Positions 9,741-23,797 of a stretch of 64,000 bases of DNA are shown here, piece by piece. The notes under the pieces were generated by a model. The model was not told the DNA's origin. It ran no database searches and saw nothing but the letters and a program-made list of their open reading frames with translations. Every line of letters starts with the position of its first letter. The stretch's first letter is position 1. The stretch is from Alphaproteobacteria bacterium (GTDB lineage Bacteria; Pseudomonadota; Alphaproteobacteria; JAUHZC01): NCBI GenBank assembly GCA_030425805.1, contig JAUHZC010000001.1, positions 186,001 to 250,000 of the forward strand, read 5' to 3'. The position numbers were made by a program, and so were the translations under genes.

Positions 9741-10334
9741 TTAAGTTATTTGGCTTTGAGCGTTCAGCTTCCCCACAAATCGTTTCATGTGGGGATCAGA
9801 ATTTTCGAAGGGAATATCTTCAAGCGCAAACCACCGGATTCCATTAAACTCCCCCGGATCATAGGCTAGATCCTGCGTACTATCCCCCTTCAACACATAC
9901 CAGAGACTCACATCTGTATGTCCTGCTGTAAGGCCAACCGTCACTGTTGAGGTAAGAAACAAAGGATCTTCTTGCCAAAAATCAGCTTCGATCTGGAGCT
10001 CTTCCTGACATTCCCGACGGGCAGCCTCTGCAGGATGTTCCCCAGGGTCCACATGCCCACCAGGGGGCAGCCAAAGCTGAGCTTTTATGTGGTCCACAAG
10101 AAGAATTTTACCCGCAGCCTCATCAAAAAGCACGAAGTAAGAGACAAGATGTTTTGGGGGCACATCTGGTTTTTGAACCCGAAACAGAGGCGCTCCACTC
10201 TGAATCCAAGCTTGCGTTTCCTGAATATGCTGGGCCTCAAGCGCGTCAAAAGGCTGGATTCCTGCAACTAGATTTAAAATCTGTTCTTCTAAAAAAGGAA
10301 GCGTTGGAGAATTTTTCAAGGCTTGAGAAGGCAT
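9741..10334 (-). CDS. NUDIX hydrolase
   Basis: NUDIX enzymes hydrolyse nucleoside diphosphates linked to another group. The signature GX5EX7REUXEEXG is visible in GGHVDPGEHPAEAARRECQE followed by EL, with the metal-binding Glu residues intact. The 197-residue protein has an N-terminal extension of about 65 residues before the fold begins at HLVSYFVLFDEA. The ATG at 10334 sits eight bases after GGGAG and is preferred over an upstream GTG (10343). The substrate cannot be read from the sequence. It is distinct from the RppH-type NUDIX at 22955. No operon partner is visible. Confidence 0.9.
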   Translation of the reverse strand: MPSQALKNSPTLPFLEEQILNLVAGIQPFDALEAQHIQETQAWIQSGAPLFRVQKPDVPPKHLVSYFVLFDEAAGKILLVDHIKAQLWLPPGGHVDPGEHPAEAARRECQEELQIEADFWQEDPLFLTSTVTVGLTAGHTDVSLWYVLKGDSTQDLAYDPGEFNGIRWFALEDIPFENSDPHMKRFVGKLNAQSQIT

Positions 10335-10383
10335 GGATAACACTCCCTTTGTTTGTATAACTATAACAATACCCCCTTAAAAG

Positions 10384-10452
10384 AGCAAGCGACGTAGCAA
10401 TACATGGATTGCTTGATTCTATTGAAATCTCAGCGAAAGCTGGAATCCAGGG
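10384..10452. repeat. Decayed copies of two dispersed palindromic repeats
   Basis: Bases 10384-10412 resemble the family A repeat (GCGACGTAGCAAT against the usual GCGACGTGGCGAT). Bases 10424-10451 match family C (CAGCGAAAGCTGGAATCCAG). They lie between the NUDIX gene and the next secreted-protein gene. Both are diverged from the copies elsewhere in the window. Confidence 0.6.
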
Positions 10453-10629
10453 CCATAATCCCCTCCAAACGTTTGCACTCCAAGAAAACCCATACCCTCA
10501 TTCAATTGAATATTCAGCCCCTAATAAAAATTAGAATTATTTAACTTTGAATTTGACAAAAAAGTGATATAATAAACTGAAATTTAATATTATTATGACC
10601 ACAATAAAACAATTTTGGAGGTTCGCGTT

Positions 10630-11448
10630 ATGAATCGTTTTGCAATGTCACTTCTTTTGTCAACACTGATACTCAGCACATCAGATTGCCTAACAAAGGC
10701 TTATGCTTCTTCAGCAGCTGGGGGCGATGTATTGGGCGGTTATGCTCCTGCAGCAGCGGGAGGGGCCCCTTCTCTTCCAATGCCTAAGAATAGTTTTTCA
10801 CCTGAGATTGAGGCATATGCTACTGCTCTTTCAGGCGATATTGACAACCGTCGAGCTGCTTATAATAGGGACTTAGCTAGAGCTCTTTCGAATGTAAAAG
10901 ATCCGTCAGCTTTACCACACATCGTATCTTGTTTGAGGTGGATGTCAGGAATTCGTCTTCCAAGTAACATAGGTGAGGTTGTTAGGGCTCTTGCTGATAG
11001 AGATAAAATAGAGCGAGAGATTTTTGCCCGCTCAATAAGGACACTTGGCGCTCATGTTGAACGGACTCCTTATTGGGATGATCTCGTATTAGTACAGGAG
11101 TATTCCCGGCTCGTTGACCATTTATTTCGGATTATGAAGAAGCTTGGGCAAGATGATGTAGAAAGACTTAGAGGCACTGTAGCACATCTGGTGTATATTA
11201 TATTCCCTGCTGATAAAGGCCGGCCCCTCGCACGGCCGCATGATTATAAAACACGTGCTGCCCTCGTGGACTTCGTTTATGAACTGCAGAAAGAGATGTT
11301 CTCAAGACCTGATGTTAGAAACGCTGCACTTGTGGAGCTGGGCGAGCTACTGGAGAGCGGTAAGCCAGTGCTGGAAGCCGTTAATGCTTTGAAAGAAAAA
11401 TATAAAGTAGGGCTAGAGCCGATTGATGATGGCTATGAGACTGAGTAA
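10630..11448 (+). CDS. Secreted protein of unknown function
   Basis: Not recognised. The ATG at 10630 follows GGAGG (10617-10621) at normal distance, giving 272 residues; an in-frame TTG at 10615 would overlap that site. The signal peptide runs to about KAYA at 25. A Gly/Ala/Pro-rich stretch follows (SSAAGGDVLGGYAPAAAGG), then a mainly helical body with many charged residues. Near the C-terminus ALKEKYKVGLEPI resembles the short Y-x-(L/V/I)-S motif seen in other exported proteins here. A TATAAT lies at 10568-10573; the TTGACA at 10553 is too close to be its partner. A perfect terminator follows, so it is a single-gene unit. Confidence 0.82.
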   Translation: MNRFAMSLLLSTLILSTSDCLTKAYASSAAGGDVLGGYAPAAAGGAPSLPMPKNSFSPEIEAYATALSGDIDNRRAAYNRDLARALSNVKDPSALPHIVSCLRWMSGIRLPSNIGEVVRALADRDKIEREIFARSIRTLGAHVERTPYWDDLVLVQEYSRLVDHLFRIMKKLGQDDVERLRGTVAHLVYIIFPADKGRPLARPHDYKTRAALVDFVYELQKEMFSRPDVRNAALVELGELLESGKPVLEAVNALKEKYKVGLEPIDDGYETE

Positions 11449-11467
11449 GCCCTCATAGAATTTTTAT

Positions 11468-11504
11468 AGGCCTAGCTTTCCCTCTGGAGCTAGGCCTTTT
11501 TTTT
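11468..11504 (+). terminator. Rho-independent terminator
   Basis: AGGCCTAGCT (11468-11477) pairs perfectly with AGCTAGGCCT (11488-11497) over 10 bp around a 10-base loop, followed by eight T. It lies 20 bases after the stop of the secreted-protein gene ending at 11448. Confidence 0.92.
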
Positions 11505-11536
11505 GCCTTTTTTTAAAGTTCCTAATATTCCCATCA

Positions 11537-11582
11537 AAGCCCGGGGGCGCAACCCTTGGGTAAAACCCGTCACTCCGGGCTT
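11537..11582. repeat. Stem-loop downstream of gap
   Basis: AAGCCCGG (11537-11544) and CCGGGCTT (11575-11582) form a perfect 8-bp outer stem. Inside it ACCC/GGGT segments can form an inner hairpin. No T-run follows on either strand, so it is not a standard terminator. The right arm GTCACTCCGGGCTT resembles the family B repeat, so it is probably a diverged repeat copy. A structured 3' element of the gap transcript remains possible. Confidence 0.5.
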
Positions 11583-11621
11583 AATAGCGAGTCACAATGG
11601 CTTCAGGAAGCTCCCAAAAGC

Positions 11622-12623
11622 CTATAAACCGGCCCAGTAGCTTGCTGTATCGAGCATTCGATTGGAAAAGCCCCATTCATTATCATACCAAGAGAAAATG
11701 CGACCCATCTTTCCTTCCACAACCTGAACCTGAGCAAGATCAATAACGCTGCTTGCTGGGTTATGATTGAAATCACAAGAAACGAGAGGCTCTTCTGTCG
11801 CAGCCAAGACGCCTTTGAGTTGACCCTGTGCAGCAGAGACAAACGCATCTTTAATTTTATCCACACTAATTTCTTTTTTGGCTGTAAATGTGAGATCAAC
11901 CGCAGAAACATTCGGTGTTGGCACACGCACAGCACAACCATCAAGCTTTCCATTCAAGTGAGGAAGCACAAGCCCTACAGCCTTTGCAGCACCTGTAGAG
12001 GTTGGAATCATGGACAAAGCCCCTGCCCGTGCCCGACGCAAATCTGAGTGAGGCGTGTCCACAAGACGTTGGTCTGCTGTATAAGCATGAATTGTCGTCA
12101 TATAACCGCGCTCAAAGCCGAAAACTTCATCAAGCACGTGTACAGCTGGCGCTAGGCAGTTTGTTGTGCAACTTGCGTTAGAAACAACCGTATGATCAGA
12201 CGTAAGAGTTGTGTGGTTCACACCAAACACAACCGTGTGATCGACCTCTTTTCCAGGCGCAGAAATCAGAACACGCTTAACTCCACCCCGAATATGCTGG
12301 CTTGCATCGGTTTTGGAAACAAAGCGACCTGTGCACTCAAACACCATCTCCACACCCGCTTGATCCCAATCAATTGTTGAGGGATTTGGGTCTGCTGTCA
12401 CAACGATTTCCTGACCATTCAGACTCAGGCCCTTTGCAGTAGGTTCAAGTTTATGAACAGGAGATCCGTGAACAGAGTCATAATTGTAGAGATGACACAG
12501 GGTTTGGGCATTAGCCAGGTCATTAATGGCCACAATTTGGACATCTTTACGACCACTCTCTACAAGGGCCCTCAGGACCAAACGTCCGATGCGTCCAAAA
12601 CCATTAATTCCAACCTTAACCAT
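11622..12623 (-). CDS. gap: Glyceraldehyde-3-phosphate dehydrogenase
   Basis: Catalyses reversible oxidation and phosphorylation of glyceraldehyde 3-phosphate in the cytoplasm. The NAD-binding start GINGFGRIGR is at 5-14. The catalytic Cys152 is in SNASCTTNC and the general base His179 in TTIHAYTADQ. The 333-residue length is typical, and Asp35 in the INDL loop points to NAD rather than NADP use. The AGGAG ribosome binding site lies inside the last codons of tkt, and only one base separates the tkt stop from the gap ATG. The two are therefore an operon and probably translationally coupled. pgk is not next to it in this window. Confidence 0.97.
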   Translation of the reverse strand: MVKVGINGFGRIGRLVLRALVESGRKDVQIVAINDLANAQTLCHLYNYDSVHGSPVHKLEPTAKGLSLNGQEIVVTADPNPSTIDWDQAGVEMVFECTGRFVSKTDASQHIRGGVKRVLISAPGKEVDHTVVFGVNHTTLTSDHTVVSNASCTTNCLAPAVHVLDEVFGFERGYMTTIHAYTADQRLVDTPHSDLRRARAGALSMIPTSTGAAKAVGLVLPHLNGKLDGCAVRVPTPNVSAVDLTFTAKKEISVDKIKDAFVSAAQGQLKGVLAATEEPLVSCDFNHNPASSVIDLAQVQVVEGKMGRIFSWYDNEWGFSNRMLDTASYWAGL

Positions 12624-12624
12624 G

Positions 12625-14643
12625 CTAAATCTCCTGCTTTCGTGTTAATTTGTCCATGACTTTACGGCATATCGCTGCAGGAGAAAAGCCATATTTTTCC
12701 ATATTTACAGCCCCAGGCGCTGAAGCTCCAAATCCTTTAATGCAGATGTTCAGACCGTCCCGTCCTGTTAACGTTGACCATCCCATGGGAGACCCTGCTT
12801 CCACACTCACCCGCAGGCCTGGCCCCATAAACTCATCTTGCCACTCAAGGGACTGGGCCAGGAAAAGATCCTGACAGGGCATGCTAATAACCCGTGCTGA
12901 GATCTTATGCTCCTTCTCCAGAAGCTTCGCAGCCTCAAGGCTTACGTGGACCTCAGACCCTGTGCTGAGCAGCACGACCTGAGCTGCTTCTTCGCTATCG
13001 TAAACAATCTCTACTCCCTGATTCATATCAGAGGCAGAAGACTTATGAGGCAAGGGAGGCACACCCTGGCGGGTGAGGCTAATCAGGCTTGGACCAGTTT
13101 GATCTCGCAGCGCTGCTTCCCAAACTGCAGCCGTTTCCACAGCATCTGCAGGACGATAAACATTGAGCCCAGGAATGGCCCGCAAACTTGCTAAATGCTC
13201 GACAGGTTGGTGGGTTGGTCCATCTTCTCCAAGGCCAATGCTATCGTGTGTCATCACAAATATCACCGGAAGCTCCATAAGAGCCGCAAGGCGAATGGCA
13301 GGACGCATATAATCGGAAAAGATAAGGAAAGTCCCTCCGTAGGCCCTCAAGCCCCCATACCCCACAAGCCCTGAGAGAATCGCGCCCATGGCATGCTCCC
13401 GAATGCCGTAATTAATATAAGTTCCTGAAAAATCTCCAACACCCATGACTTTCATATCTGGCGTTTTCGTATTGTTTGACCCTGTCAAATCAGCCGATCC
13501 ACCGATGAGAAGCGGGAAATGAGGCGCAAGCTGCTCTAAAACCAACCCAGAAGCCTGACGGGTCGCAAGAGGCTTTGAAACCTCTGCAGCCTTTTCTTTT
13601 GCAGTCTTGAGAGCAGCTTCTTGATCTGGTGTCCACTCTCCTGACAAGGCAGCCGTCAAAATCTCTTTCTTTGGAGACTCAAGATCATCTAAAGCCGATT
13701 CCCATGCCGTAACAAGGCAGGTCAGGCGTGCCCGATGAGGATCTTGCCAAAGCGCATAAATCTCCAGCGGCACTTCAAAAGGCTTATGAGGCCATGCCAA
13801 AGCCTTACGCAACTCAGCAGCCTTTTCCGGACCAAGGGGTGCCCCATGAGCTTTGCTCGTGCCTTCAACAGCAGCAGCACCATATCCAATCTTTGTGCGG
13901 CACCGGATGAAGGTGGGATGATCTGTTGCCTTTGCCATTTCAAGAGCATCATGAATCGCCTGGTGATTATGACCATCAATGGATAATACTTGCCAGCCAT
14001 AAGACTCCAAACGGGCTGTGGTATCTTCAGAGGTATAAAGCTCAGTTCCCCCATCAATGGTAATGCCATTGTCATCGAAAAGCACAATGAGATTTTTAAG
14101 GCGCAAATGACCCGCCAGGGATAAGGCTTCATGAGAAATCCCTTCTGCTAGGCAACCATCCCCCATAAAGACGTAGGTTTTGTTATTAAAAAGGTCTGTC
14201 CCGAACGTTGCAGCCATCTTCTCCTGGGCGATGGCAAATCCCACCGCGTTTGCAATCCCCTGCCCCAAAGGCCCTGTTGTGGTCTCAACCCCACAATCCA
14301 GGTGTCGCTCAGGGTGGCCAGGGGTCAGAGATCCCCACTGGCGAAAGGCTTTGAGCTCCTCAAGACTCAATGCTTCATAGCCTAAGAGGTGATTCATAGC
14401 ATAGAGTCCAGCAGAGGCATGTCCGTTAGAAAGAACCAGGCGGTCCCGATTCGGCCAAATAGGATCTTGTGGCAGCACATTGAGGTGATGAATTCCAAGG
14501 ACAGCAAGAACATCCGCCATCCCCAAAGGAGCACCAGGATGTCCAGAATTTGCTGCCTCCACCATATCTACAGACAACATGCGCAACGCTGTTGCAGCTT
14601 CTTTCAAATGATCTAGATGTTTCTGGGAAAGTGTCGCAGCCAT
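12625..14643 (-). CDS. tkt: Transketolase
   Basis: A thiamine diphosphate enzyme of the non-oxidative pentose phosphate pathway that moves two-carbon units between sugar phosphates. The 672-residue protein shows the ThDP-binding GDG motif in MGDGCLAEGISHEAL. It also has the substrate-site NSGHPGAPLGMA near residue 33, the ETTTGPLGQG loop, and the central-domain GIREHAMGAI with its catalytic Glu. The length is normal. It lies directly before gap (tkt-gap operon), so the cell links pentose phosphate and lower glycolytic steps at one promoter. The stretch before its start (14644-14786) holds no gene. Confidence 0.97.
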   Translation of the reverse strand: MAATLSQKHLDHLKEAATALRMLSVDMVEAANSGHPGAPLGMADVLAVLGIHHLNVLPQDPIWPNRDRLVLSNGHASAGLYAMNHLLGYEALSLEELKAFRQWGSLTPGHPERHLDCGVETTTGPLGQGIANAVGFAIAQEKMAATFGTDLFNNKTYVFMGDGCLAEGISHEALSLAGHLRLKNLIVLFDDNGITIDGGTELYTSEDTTARLESYGWQVLSIDGHNHQAIHDALEMAKATDHPTFIRCRTKIGYGAAAVEGTSKAHGAPLGPEKAAELRKALAWPHKPFEVPLEIYALWQDPHRARLTCLVTAWESALDDLESPKKEILTAALSGEWTPDQEAALKTAKEKAAEVSKPLATRQASGLVLEQLAPHFPLLIGGSADLTGSNNTKTPDMKVMGVGDFSGTYINYGIREHAMGAILSGLVGYGGLRAYGGTFLIFSDYMRPAIRLAALMELPVIFVMTHDSIGLGEDGPTHQPVEHLASLRAIPGLNVYRPADAVETAAVWEAALRDQTGPSLISLTRQGVPPLPHKSSASDMNQGVEIVYDSEEAAQVVLLSTGSEVHVSLEAAKLLEKEHKISARVISMPCQDLFLAQSLEWQDEFMGPGLRVSVEAGSPMGWSTLTGRDGLNICIKGFGASAPGAVNMEKYGFSPAAICRKVMDKLTRKQEI

Positions 14644-14786
14644 GGCTTTATCCTATTTTCTTTAATATGCCGAACCTTGGTCTAAGACTCAAGGGGGGTG
14701 TTTTTTGACAGGAACAAAAAACATATCGTGACATTGATTTAAAAAAAAACATACCTATTTGGATAAAAAACGTATTTATTAAATTC

Positions 14787-16127
14787 ATGAAAGAAATATT
14801 ATTATTTGTAGTTTCTGCCTTTATAAGTCATGGCCTCAATGCTGCTGCGGCACACGAAGAAGTTAGAGTCACTATCCTTCACCCGGGAGAACCAGACAGA
14901 GAAGTCCCTATTGGTTGCGAATTCCCTCTAGATGCTGAAATGCTCAAAGAGGGTGCGACAGTCCCCTTACCCGAGGGGAGAGAACCAAGCTTTCGCGAGC
15001 GTGCTGCAAACCAGCCCCTAGCAGCTCCTAAATCAGATTGGCCTCTGCTAGGGCCTCTAACAAGGGCTTCTGTTAGAAAATTGAGAAATGGAGAAAGTGG
15101 TTTCATGATGCTTGTCCATTCTGTAAGCCCAGGAAATCCAAAAGCTTTAAGAGAGGCCGCCGAAGAGCTTGAGATTGACCCCAGCACCATATGGTCAGGT
15201 GGAGAAATTCTGGATACAGTTACTTTTCTCCAGTGTCATTTCCACGCTCTTAGAAAAAAACCTACCTTGAGTTGTTCCCTTGTCTCAAACCGACTGACAA
15301 AAACCTATGGTACAGTTTCGTATATCTTTGGCGTGCCAGAGGGGCATGTTTGTGGATGCCTAGGTGATGATGCAATGAGCCCAGCACACTATGGTGAACA
15401 CCCTAGTACACGGTTTTGGGCTTACTTACGAAATCTCAGGAAGAGTTCTCGCTCTCTTGGTTCTCTTGTTCTGTTCCCCTATCCTGAGCGGACGACACTC
15501 GAAAGGGATGAGTTTTCTCCCTTTTACAATGAGGTCCTTATTGCACCAGGCGTACGGAACGCAGGCGTTCGTAGCGAAATCTCTCTTTTGGGGCTTTTTG
15601 TAAACCACCAAGGAGTGCCTGCAGGCACTGATGGCAAACACAAGCTACACGACGAATCTGAGCGGTGGGTAAATGCTGCAACACAATTTGGAGAAGAACT
15701 TGGCGTTCCTGTTTTTTTGAATAGACAAACACCTAAAATCCCTACCGATCCTACTTTAGAGGAGTTTACGGCGATTCTCGGGATTAAAGACACTCCTGAA
15801 GAAATTCGTTGGGCTTACACAGTTTTTTCAGGGCGCATAGTAATGGAAAGTATTGTTGACGAGGATGAAACTCGTATACGAGAGCTTTTAGGCGAACGAT
15901 ATGCAGAAGCCTTTATATCAGGAAAAGTAGGGGAGCTATACAGCGTTCCACTAACACCTGGAGTGGTTGCTGAATTTTTGCCAGATTTTGTTGCAGCGAT
16001 GACAGCAGGTGATGACGAAGACGCTGGAGTCGGAGGAGGAGCAGACGCAGGGGCGGCCGCTGCTGCTCCTGGAGATGGCGCAGCCAGAGCATCTGCTTCA
16101 GCCTCTGCATCAGACACTGCTCATTAA
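14787..16127 (+). CDS. Secreted protein of unknown function with Ala/Ser-rich tail
   Basis: Not recognised. It has 446 residues with a signal peptide ending near LNAAA at 21. The body mixes alpha and beta in appearance, with several cysteines (FLQCHFHALRKKPTLSCS, HVCGCLGDD) that could form disulfides after export. A segment ALREAAEELEIDPSTIW resembles the helix-turn-helix-like motif of the 8469 product. The last 45 residues are low complexity, first acidic and Gly-rich (GDDEDAGVGGGADAG), then Ala/Ser (RASASASASDTAH). It is divergent from tkt and separated from the photolyase gene by about 220 bases holding only a weak hairpin. Function and final location are open. Confidence 0.83.
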   Translation: MKEILLFVVSAFISHGLNAAAAHEEVRVTILHPGEPDREVPIGCEFPLDAEMLKEGATVPLPEGREPSFRERAANQPLAAPKSDWPLLGPLTRASVRKLRNGESGFMMLVHSVSPGNPKALREAAEELEIDPSTIWSGGEILDTVTFLQCHFHALRKKPTLSCSLVSNRLTKTYGTVSYIFGVPEGHVCGCLGDDAMSPAHYGEHPSTRFWAYLRNLRKSSRSLGSLVLFPYPERTTLERDEFSPFYNEVLIAPGVRNAGVRSEISLLGLFVNHQGVPAGTDGKHKLHDESERWVNAATQFGEELGVPVFLNRQTPKIPTDPTLEEFTAILGIKDTPEEIRWAYTVFSGRIVMESIVDEDETRIRELLGERYAEAFISGKVGELYSVPLTPGVVAEFLPDFVAAMTAGDDEDAGVGGGADAGAAAAAPGDGAARASASASASDTAH

Positions 16128-16346
16128 GGCCCCGATAATTTTTGGAATAATATTTTACAGCCTAATGCCGAAAACAAAGGCTTTATTTTTAACGCTCCCA
16201 AGCCCCAACGAATACTGAAGTAAAAAAAATGCCTTCATCCAGGGAGCTTGAGCCTACTGCTGAACCTGCTGCGGCAGCAGCATCAATGTAAACAGCCCCT
16301 TTCCACAAACCATTTTTGTAATATAGTGGTTGTTAAAGGAAACGTT

Positions 16347-17780
16347 ATGACCGCACCCAAAACACTCTTCTGGTTTCGTCAAGATCTCCGTCTAACAGAT
16401 CACCCTATGCTGAACCAGGCCCTTGAGTCTAGCCCCACGATGGCTATCTATATTCTTGAGGATACTAAAGATTGGCCTTTGGGTGGAGCTTCAAAATGGT
16501 GGTTGCACCATAGCCTCCGCTCTCTCCAAAAACAAATCGAAGAAAAAGGAGGAGAGCTCCTCTTTTTCAAAGGCACCCCCGAGATACTTCTGCCAAAACT
16601 TGTGAAAGACCTCAAAGTAGAGAATGTCTTTTGGTCACGCCGTTATGCCCCCCATGAAATTGAGCGGGATAAAACCTTGAAGGCCAAGCTGGAAGAGAGC
16701 GGTGTTTCTGTGACCTCTGGCAAAAGCCTATTATTATTCGAGCCCTGGGAGATCCAGAATAAGGAAGGAAAGCCCTACGGTGTCTTCAGTCCTTTTTGGA
16801 GGATGTGCCTAACAAAAGATATCCCCCAACCTGAAGCCTTCCAAAAAGGAGAAGGATTTGTAAAAGGACCACACCCCTCAGAAGCCTTGTCTCTTGAAGA
16901 CTTAGGCCTTCTCCCTCAAATTTCTTGGGATAAGGACTTTCCTAAAACATGGACTCCTGGACAGCCAGGCGCCCAGGCTCGCCTGACTGCCTTTCTCAGA
17001 AACCAGGAAAAAGGGTATAAGGCCTTCCGAGACTTTCCAGGGGTTGAGGCCACGTCCCGCCTTTCCCCCCACCTGCATTTTGGAGAGATAAGTCCCCGCA
17101 CCATCTATCACCAAACACACAAAGCTATGGCTACGGGAGACATGGCGGAAAAAGATGGCCAAAATTTCCTCTCAGAGCTGGGTTGGCGAGAATTCTCCTA
17201 CCACTTGCTTTACTATCACCCCACATTGCCAGAAAAACCACTTAAAGCCCAATTTACAGACTTCCGCTGGGACAAAAATGCAGAATTCCTTAAACGCTGG
17301 CAAAAAGGCCAAACAGGCTACCCCATTGTGGATGCAGGGATGCGCCAACTTTGGCAAACAGGATGGATGCACAACCGCGTTAGGATGATCGTGGCATCTT
17401 TCCTGATTAAGGACCTCTTCATCCACTGGAAAGAAGGAGAGGATTGGTTCTGGGATTGCCTTGTAGATGCGGACCTAGCTAGCAATAGTGCCTCCTGGCA
17501 ATGGGTTGCAGGGTCTGGTGCTGATGCTGCCCCTTACTTCCGGATTTTTAACCCTGTAACCCAGGGAGAAAAGTTTGATGCTGAGGGGGACTACATCCGC
17601 CAATATGTTCCTGAACTCAAGTCTGTTCCCGCTACTTTCATCCACAAACCTTGGGAGGCCAAAGCTGCAGATTTAAAGGATTGGGGCGTGACATTAGGAA
17701 AAGACTACCCTCACCCTATTGTTGACCACAGCAAAGCCCGGCTTGAGGCGCTGCACCGGTTGGAAGAAGTGAAGAAGTAG
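16347..17780 (+). CDS. phrB: Deoxyribodipyrimidine photolyase (class I)
   Basis: Repairs UV-induced cyclobutane pyrimidine dimers using light, with FAD and an antenna chromophore. The N-terminal Rossmann domain starts LFWFRQDLRLTDHP. The C-terminal FAD-binding domain carries the family stretch GEDWFWDCLVDADLASN, then NSASWQWVAGSGADAAP and YFRIFNPVTQ. The ATG at 16347 has AAAGGA upstream and gives 477 residues; the open frame reaches back to 16248 without a plausible start. A photolyase in a presumed intracellular bacterium implies a light-exposed host or free-living phase. A cryptochrome-like role cannot be excluded, though the conserved Trp-rich FAD site favours photolyase. Confidence 0.95.
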   Translation: MTAPKTLFWFRQDLRLTDHPMLNQALESSPTMAIYILEDTKDWPLGGASKWWLHHSLRSLQKQIEEKGGELLFFKGTPEILLPKLVKDLKVENVFWSRRYAPHEIERDKTLKAKLEESGVSVTSGKSLLLFEPWEIQNKEGKPYGVFSPFWRMCLTKDIPQPEAFQKGEGFVKGPHPSEALSLEDLGLLPQISWDKDFPKTWTPGQPGAQARLTAFLRNQEKGYKAFRDFPGVEATSRLSPHLHFGEISPRTIYHQTHKAMATGDMAEKDGQNFLSELGWREFSYHLLYYHPTLPEKPLKAQFTDFRWDKNAEFLKRWQKGQTGYPIVDAGMRQLWQTGWMHNRVRMIVASFLIKDLFIHWKEGEDWFWDCLVDADLASNSASWQWVAGSGADAAPYFRIFNPVTQGEKFDAEGDYIRQYVPELKSVPATFIHKPWEAKAADLKDWGVTLGKDYPHPIVDHSKARLEALHRLEEVKK

Positions 17781-17790
17781 GTTCTTTACT

Positions 17791-18003
17791 TCATAGATCG
17801 CCACACCCTTTCAGGGCTCGCGATGACAAAGAAGAAGGAAACCCCAGCCCCCTCGAAACCCCGAACGTGATTCGGGGTCCAGGAAAAACTCTGAATAAAA
17901 GCGTCAGTTCTTGTTTCCTCTTCTTAAACAAGAACAAGCCCCCTGCTTTCGCAGGGAAGAAAATAGTCCTGGATTCCAGCCTTCGCTGGAATTTCGAGGA
18001 TTG
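17791..18003. repeat. Cluster of four hairpin repeats between phrB and serC
   Basis: The 255-base gap is almost entirely palindromes. A family A element lies at 17791-17827. ACCCCGAA/TTCGGGGT is an 8-bp stem at 17858-17878 (family B-like). GTTCTTGTTT/AAACAAGAAC is a perfect 10-bp stem at 17907-17935. CCCTGC-TTTC-GCAGGG lies at 17941-17956, and a family C element at 17968-17999. None ends in a T-run. Similar single elements occur in other gaps, but this is the densest set. Confidence 0.8.
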
Positions 18004-18035
18004 CATCTGGAAAAAGCTGTAGTACACTGCTCCTT

Positions 18036-22886
<4,851 letters not shown>

Positions 22887-22954
22887 GTCCTACTGCTAAC
22901 GGCTGTTAAAATTCTCTTCATCATACGCTAAGAATAGGGTAAATGTGAAGAGTT

Positions 22955-23440
22955 ATGACACAAGCTTCTGATCATCCCCTTCCCCATTACCGACCCTGTG
23001 TTGGCGCCTTCATTATCAACGCCCAGGGCAAGGTTTTTGTAGCCCAGCGGGCTGATACTGAGGTTGCAGCCTGGCAACTACCCCAGGGTGGGATTGATCC
23101 AGGAGAATCCCCCCTAGACGCCATCTGGCGGGAGGTTCATGAAGAAATTGGCCTTACCCAAACATCCCTCTCCCTTCTGAGAGAACATCCTCAGTGGCTT
23201 CATTATAATCTTCCCATGGATCTTCAGAAAAAAATGTGGGCCGGGCAGTACAAAGGCCAAGCCCAGAAATGGTTCTATTTCCAATTCAATGGGGATGAGG
23301 CTGAGATTGATCTCTCTGGCCCGCCTGTGGAATTCATCAACTGGCAATGGGCTAACCCTGAAGACCTCCCTACCCTCACCATCGACTTCAAACGTGATGT
23401 GTGCACCGAAGTCGTTCGCTATTTTCAGCAGGAATTATAA
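22955..23440 (+). CDS. rppH: RNA pyrophosphohydrolase
   Basis: Removes pyrophosphate from the 5' end of triphosphorylated transcripts, which opens them to RNase E decay; it can also act on dinucleoside polyphosphates. The 161-residue protein begins YRPCVGAFIINAQGKVFVAQ, has the NUDIX box in GGIDPGESPLDAIWREVHEE followed by IG, and ends with the RppH/IalA-type FKRDVCTEVVRYFQ. In intracellular alphaproteobacteria this family has been called invasion protein IalA, but the biochemical role is RNA turnover. Divergent from recN. Confidence 0.94.
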   Translation: MTQASDHPLPHYRPCVGAFIINAQGKVFVAQRADTEVAAWQLPQGGIDPGESPLDAIWREVHEEIGLTQTSLSLLREHPQWLHYNLPMDLQKKMWAGQYKGQAQKWFYFQFNGDEAEIDLSGPPVEFINWQWANPEDLPTLTIDFKRDVCTEVVRYFQQEL

Positions 23441-23524
23441 GGAGATGCAGTGATCTATAGGGCGAATGGATTCTGTGTCAACTTCCTTTGTCACTGAGAG
23501 GGTTGTAGACCTGTGGTAATCTAT

Positions 23525-23693
23525 CTATGGATTGCCACGTCGCTCCGCTCCTCGCAATGACTTAGAAAAGAGGCTCCTCATAATGACCTCCTTACGGTCA
23601 TCGTGAGCCCTGCCTTCCTCATTGTCATCGCGAGCCCTTCACCCTCCCTACAGTCATCGCGAGCCCTGAAAGGGCGCGGCGATCCATAGAATA
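23525..23693. repeat. Family A repeat cluster
   Basis: This fills most of the 357-base gap 23441-23797. A left unit begins TGGATTGCCACGTCGCTCCG (23528 onward). It is followed by CTCCTTACGGTCATCGTGAG-type fragments repeated three times (about 23590, 23622, 23650). The last full palindrome GTCATCGCGAGCCC...GGGCGCGGCGATCCATA ends at 23689. Upstream 23491-23527 shares the lead sequence seen at 28120. No gene is visible in the gap. Confidence 0.85.
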
Positions 23694-23797
23694 CTTTCCT
23701 TAACCATAATAAAAAAACAGAAAAAATCAAAATCCGACTAGACCAGCTTTTCTCTCTATGCTTTCATAGACTTAAATAAATTTTTACAGAGATTATT

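Noticed and set aside
10553..10573. TTGACA followed by TATAAT as a promoter
   Set aside because: The boxes are only nine bases apart, too close for sigma-70; the TATAAT alone may still be a -10.
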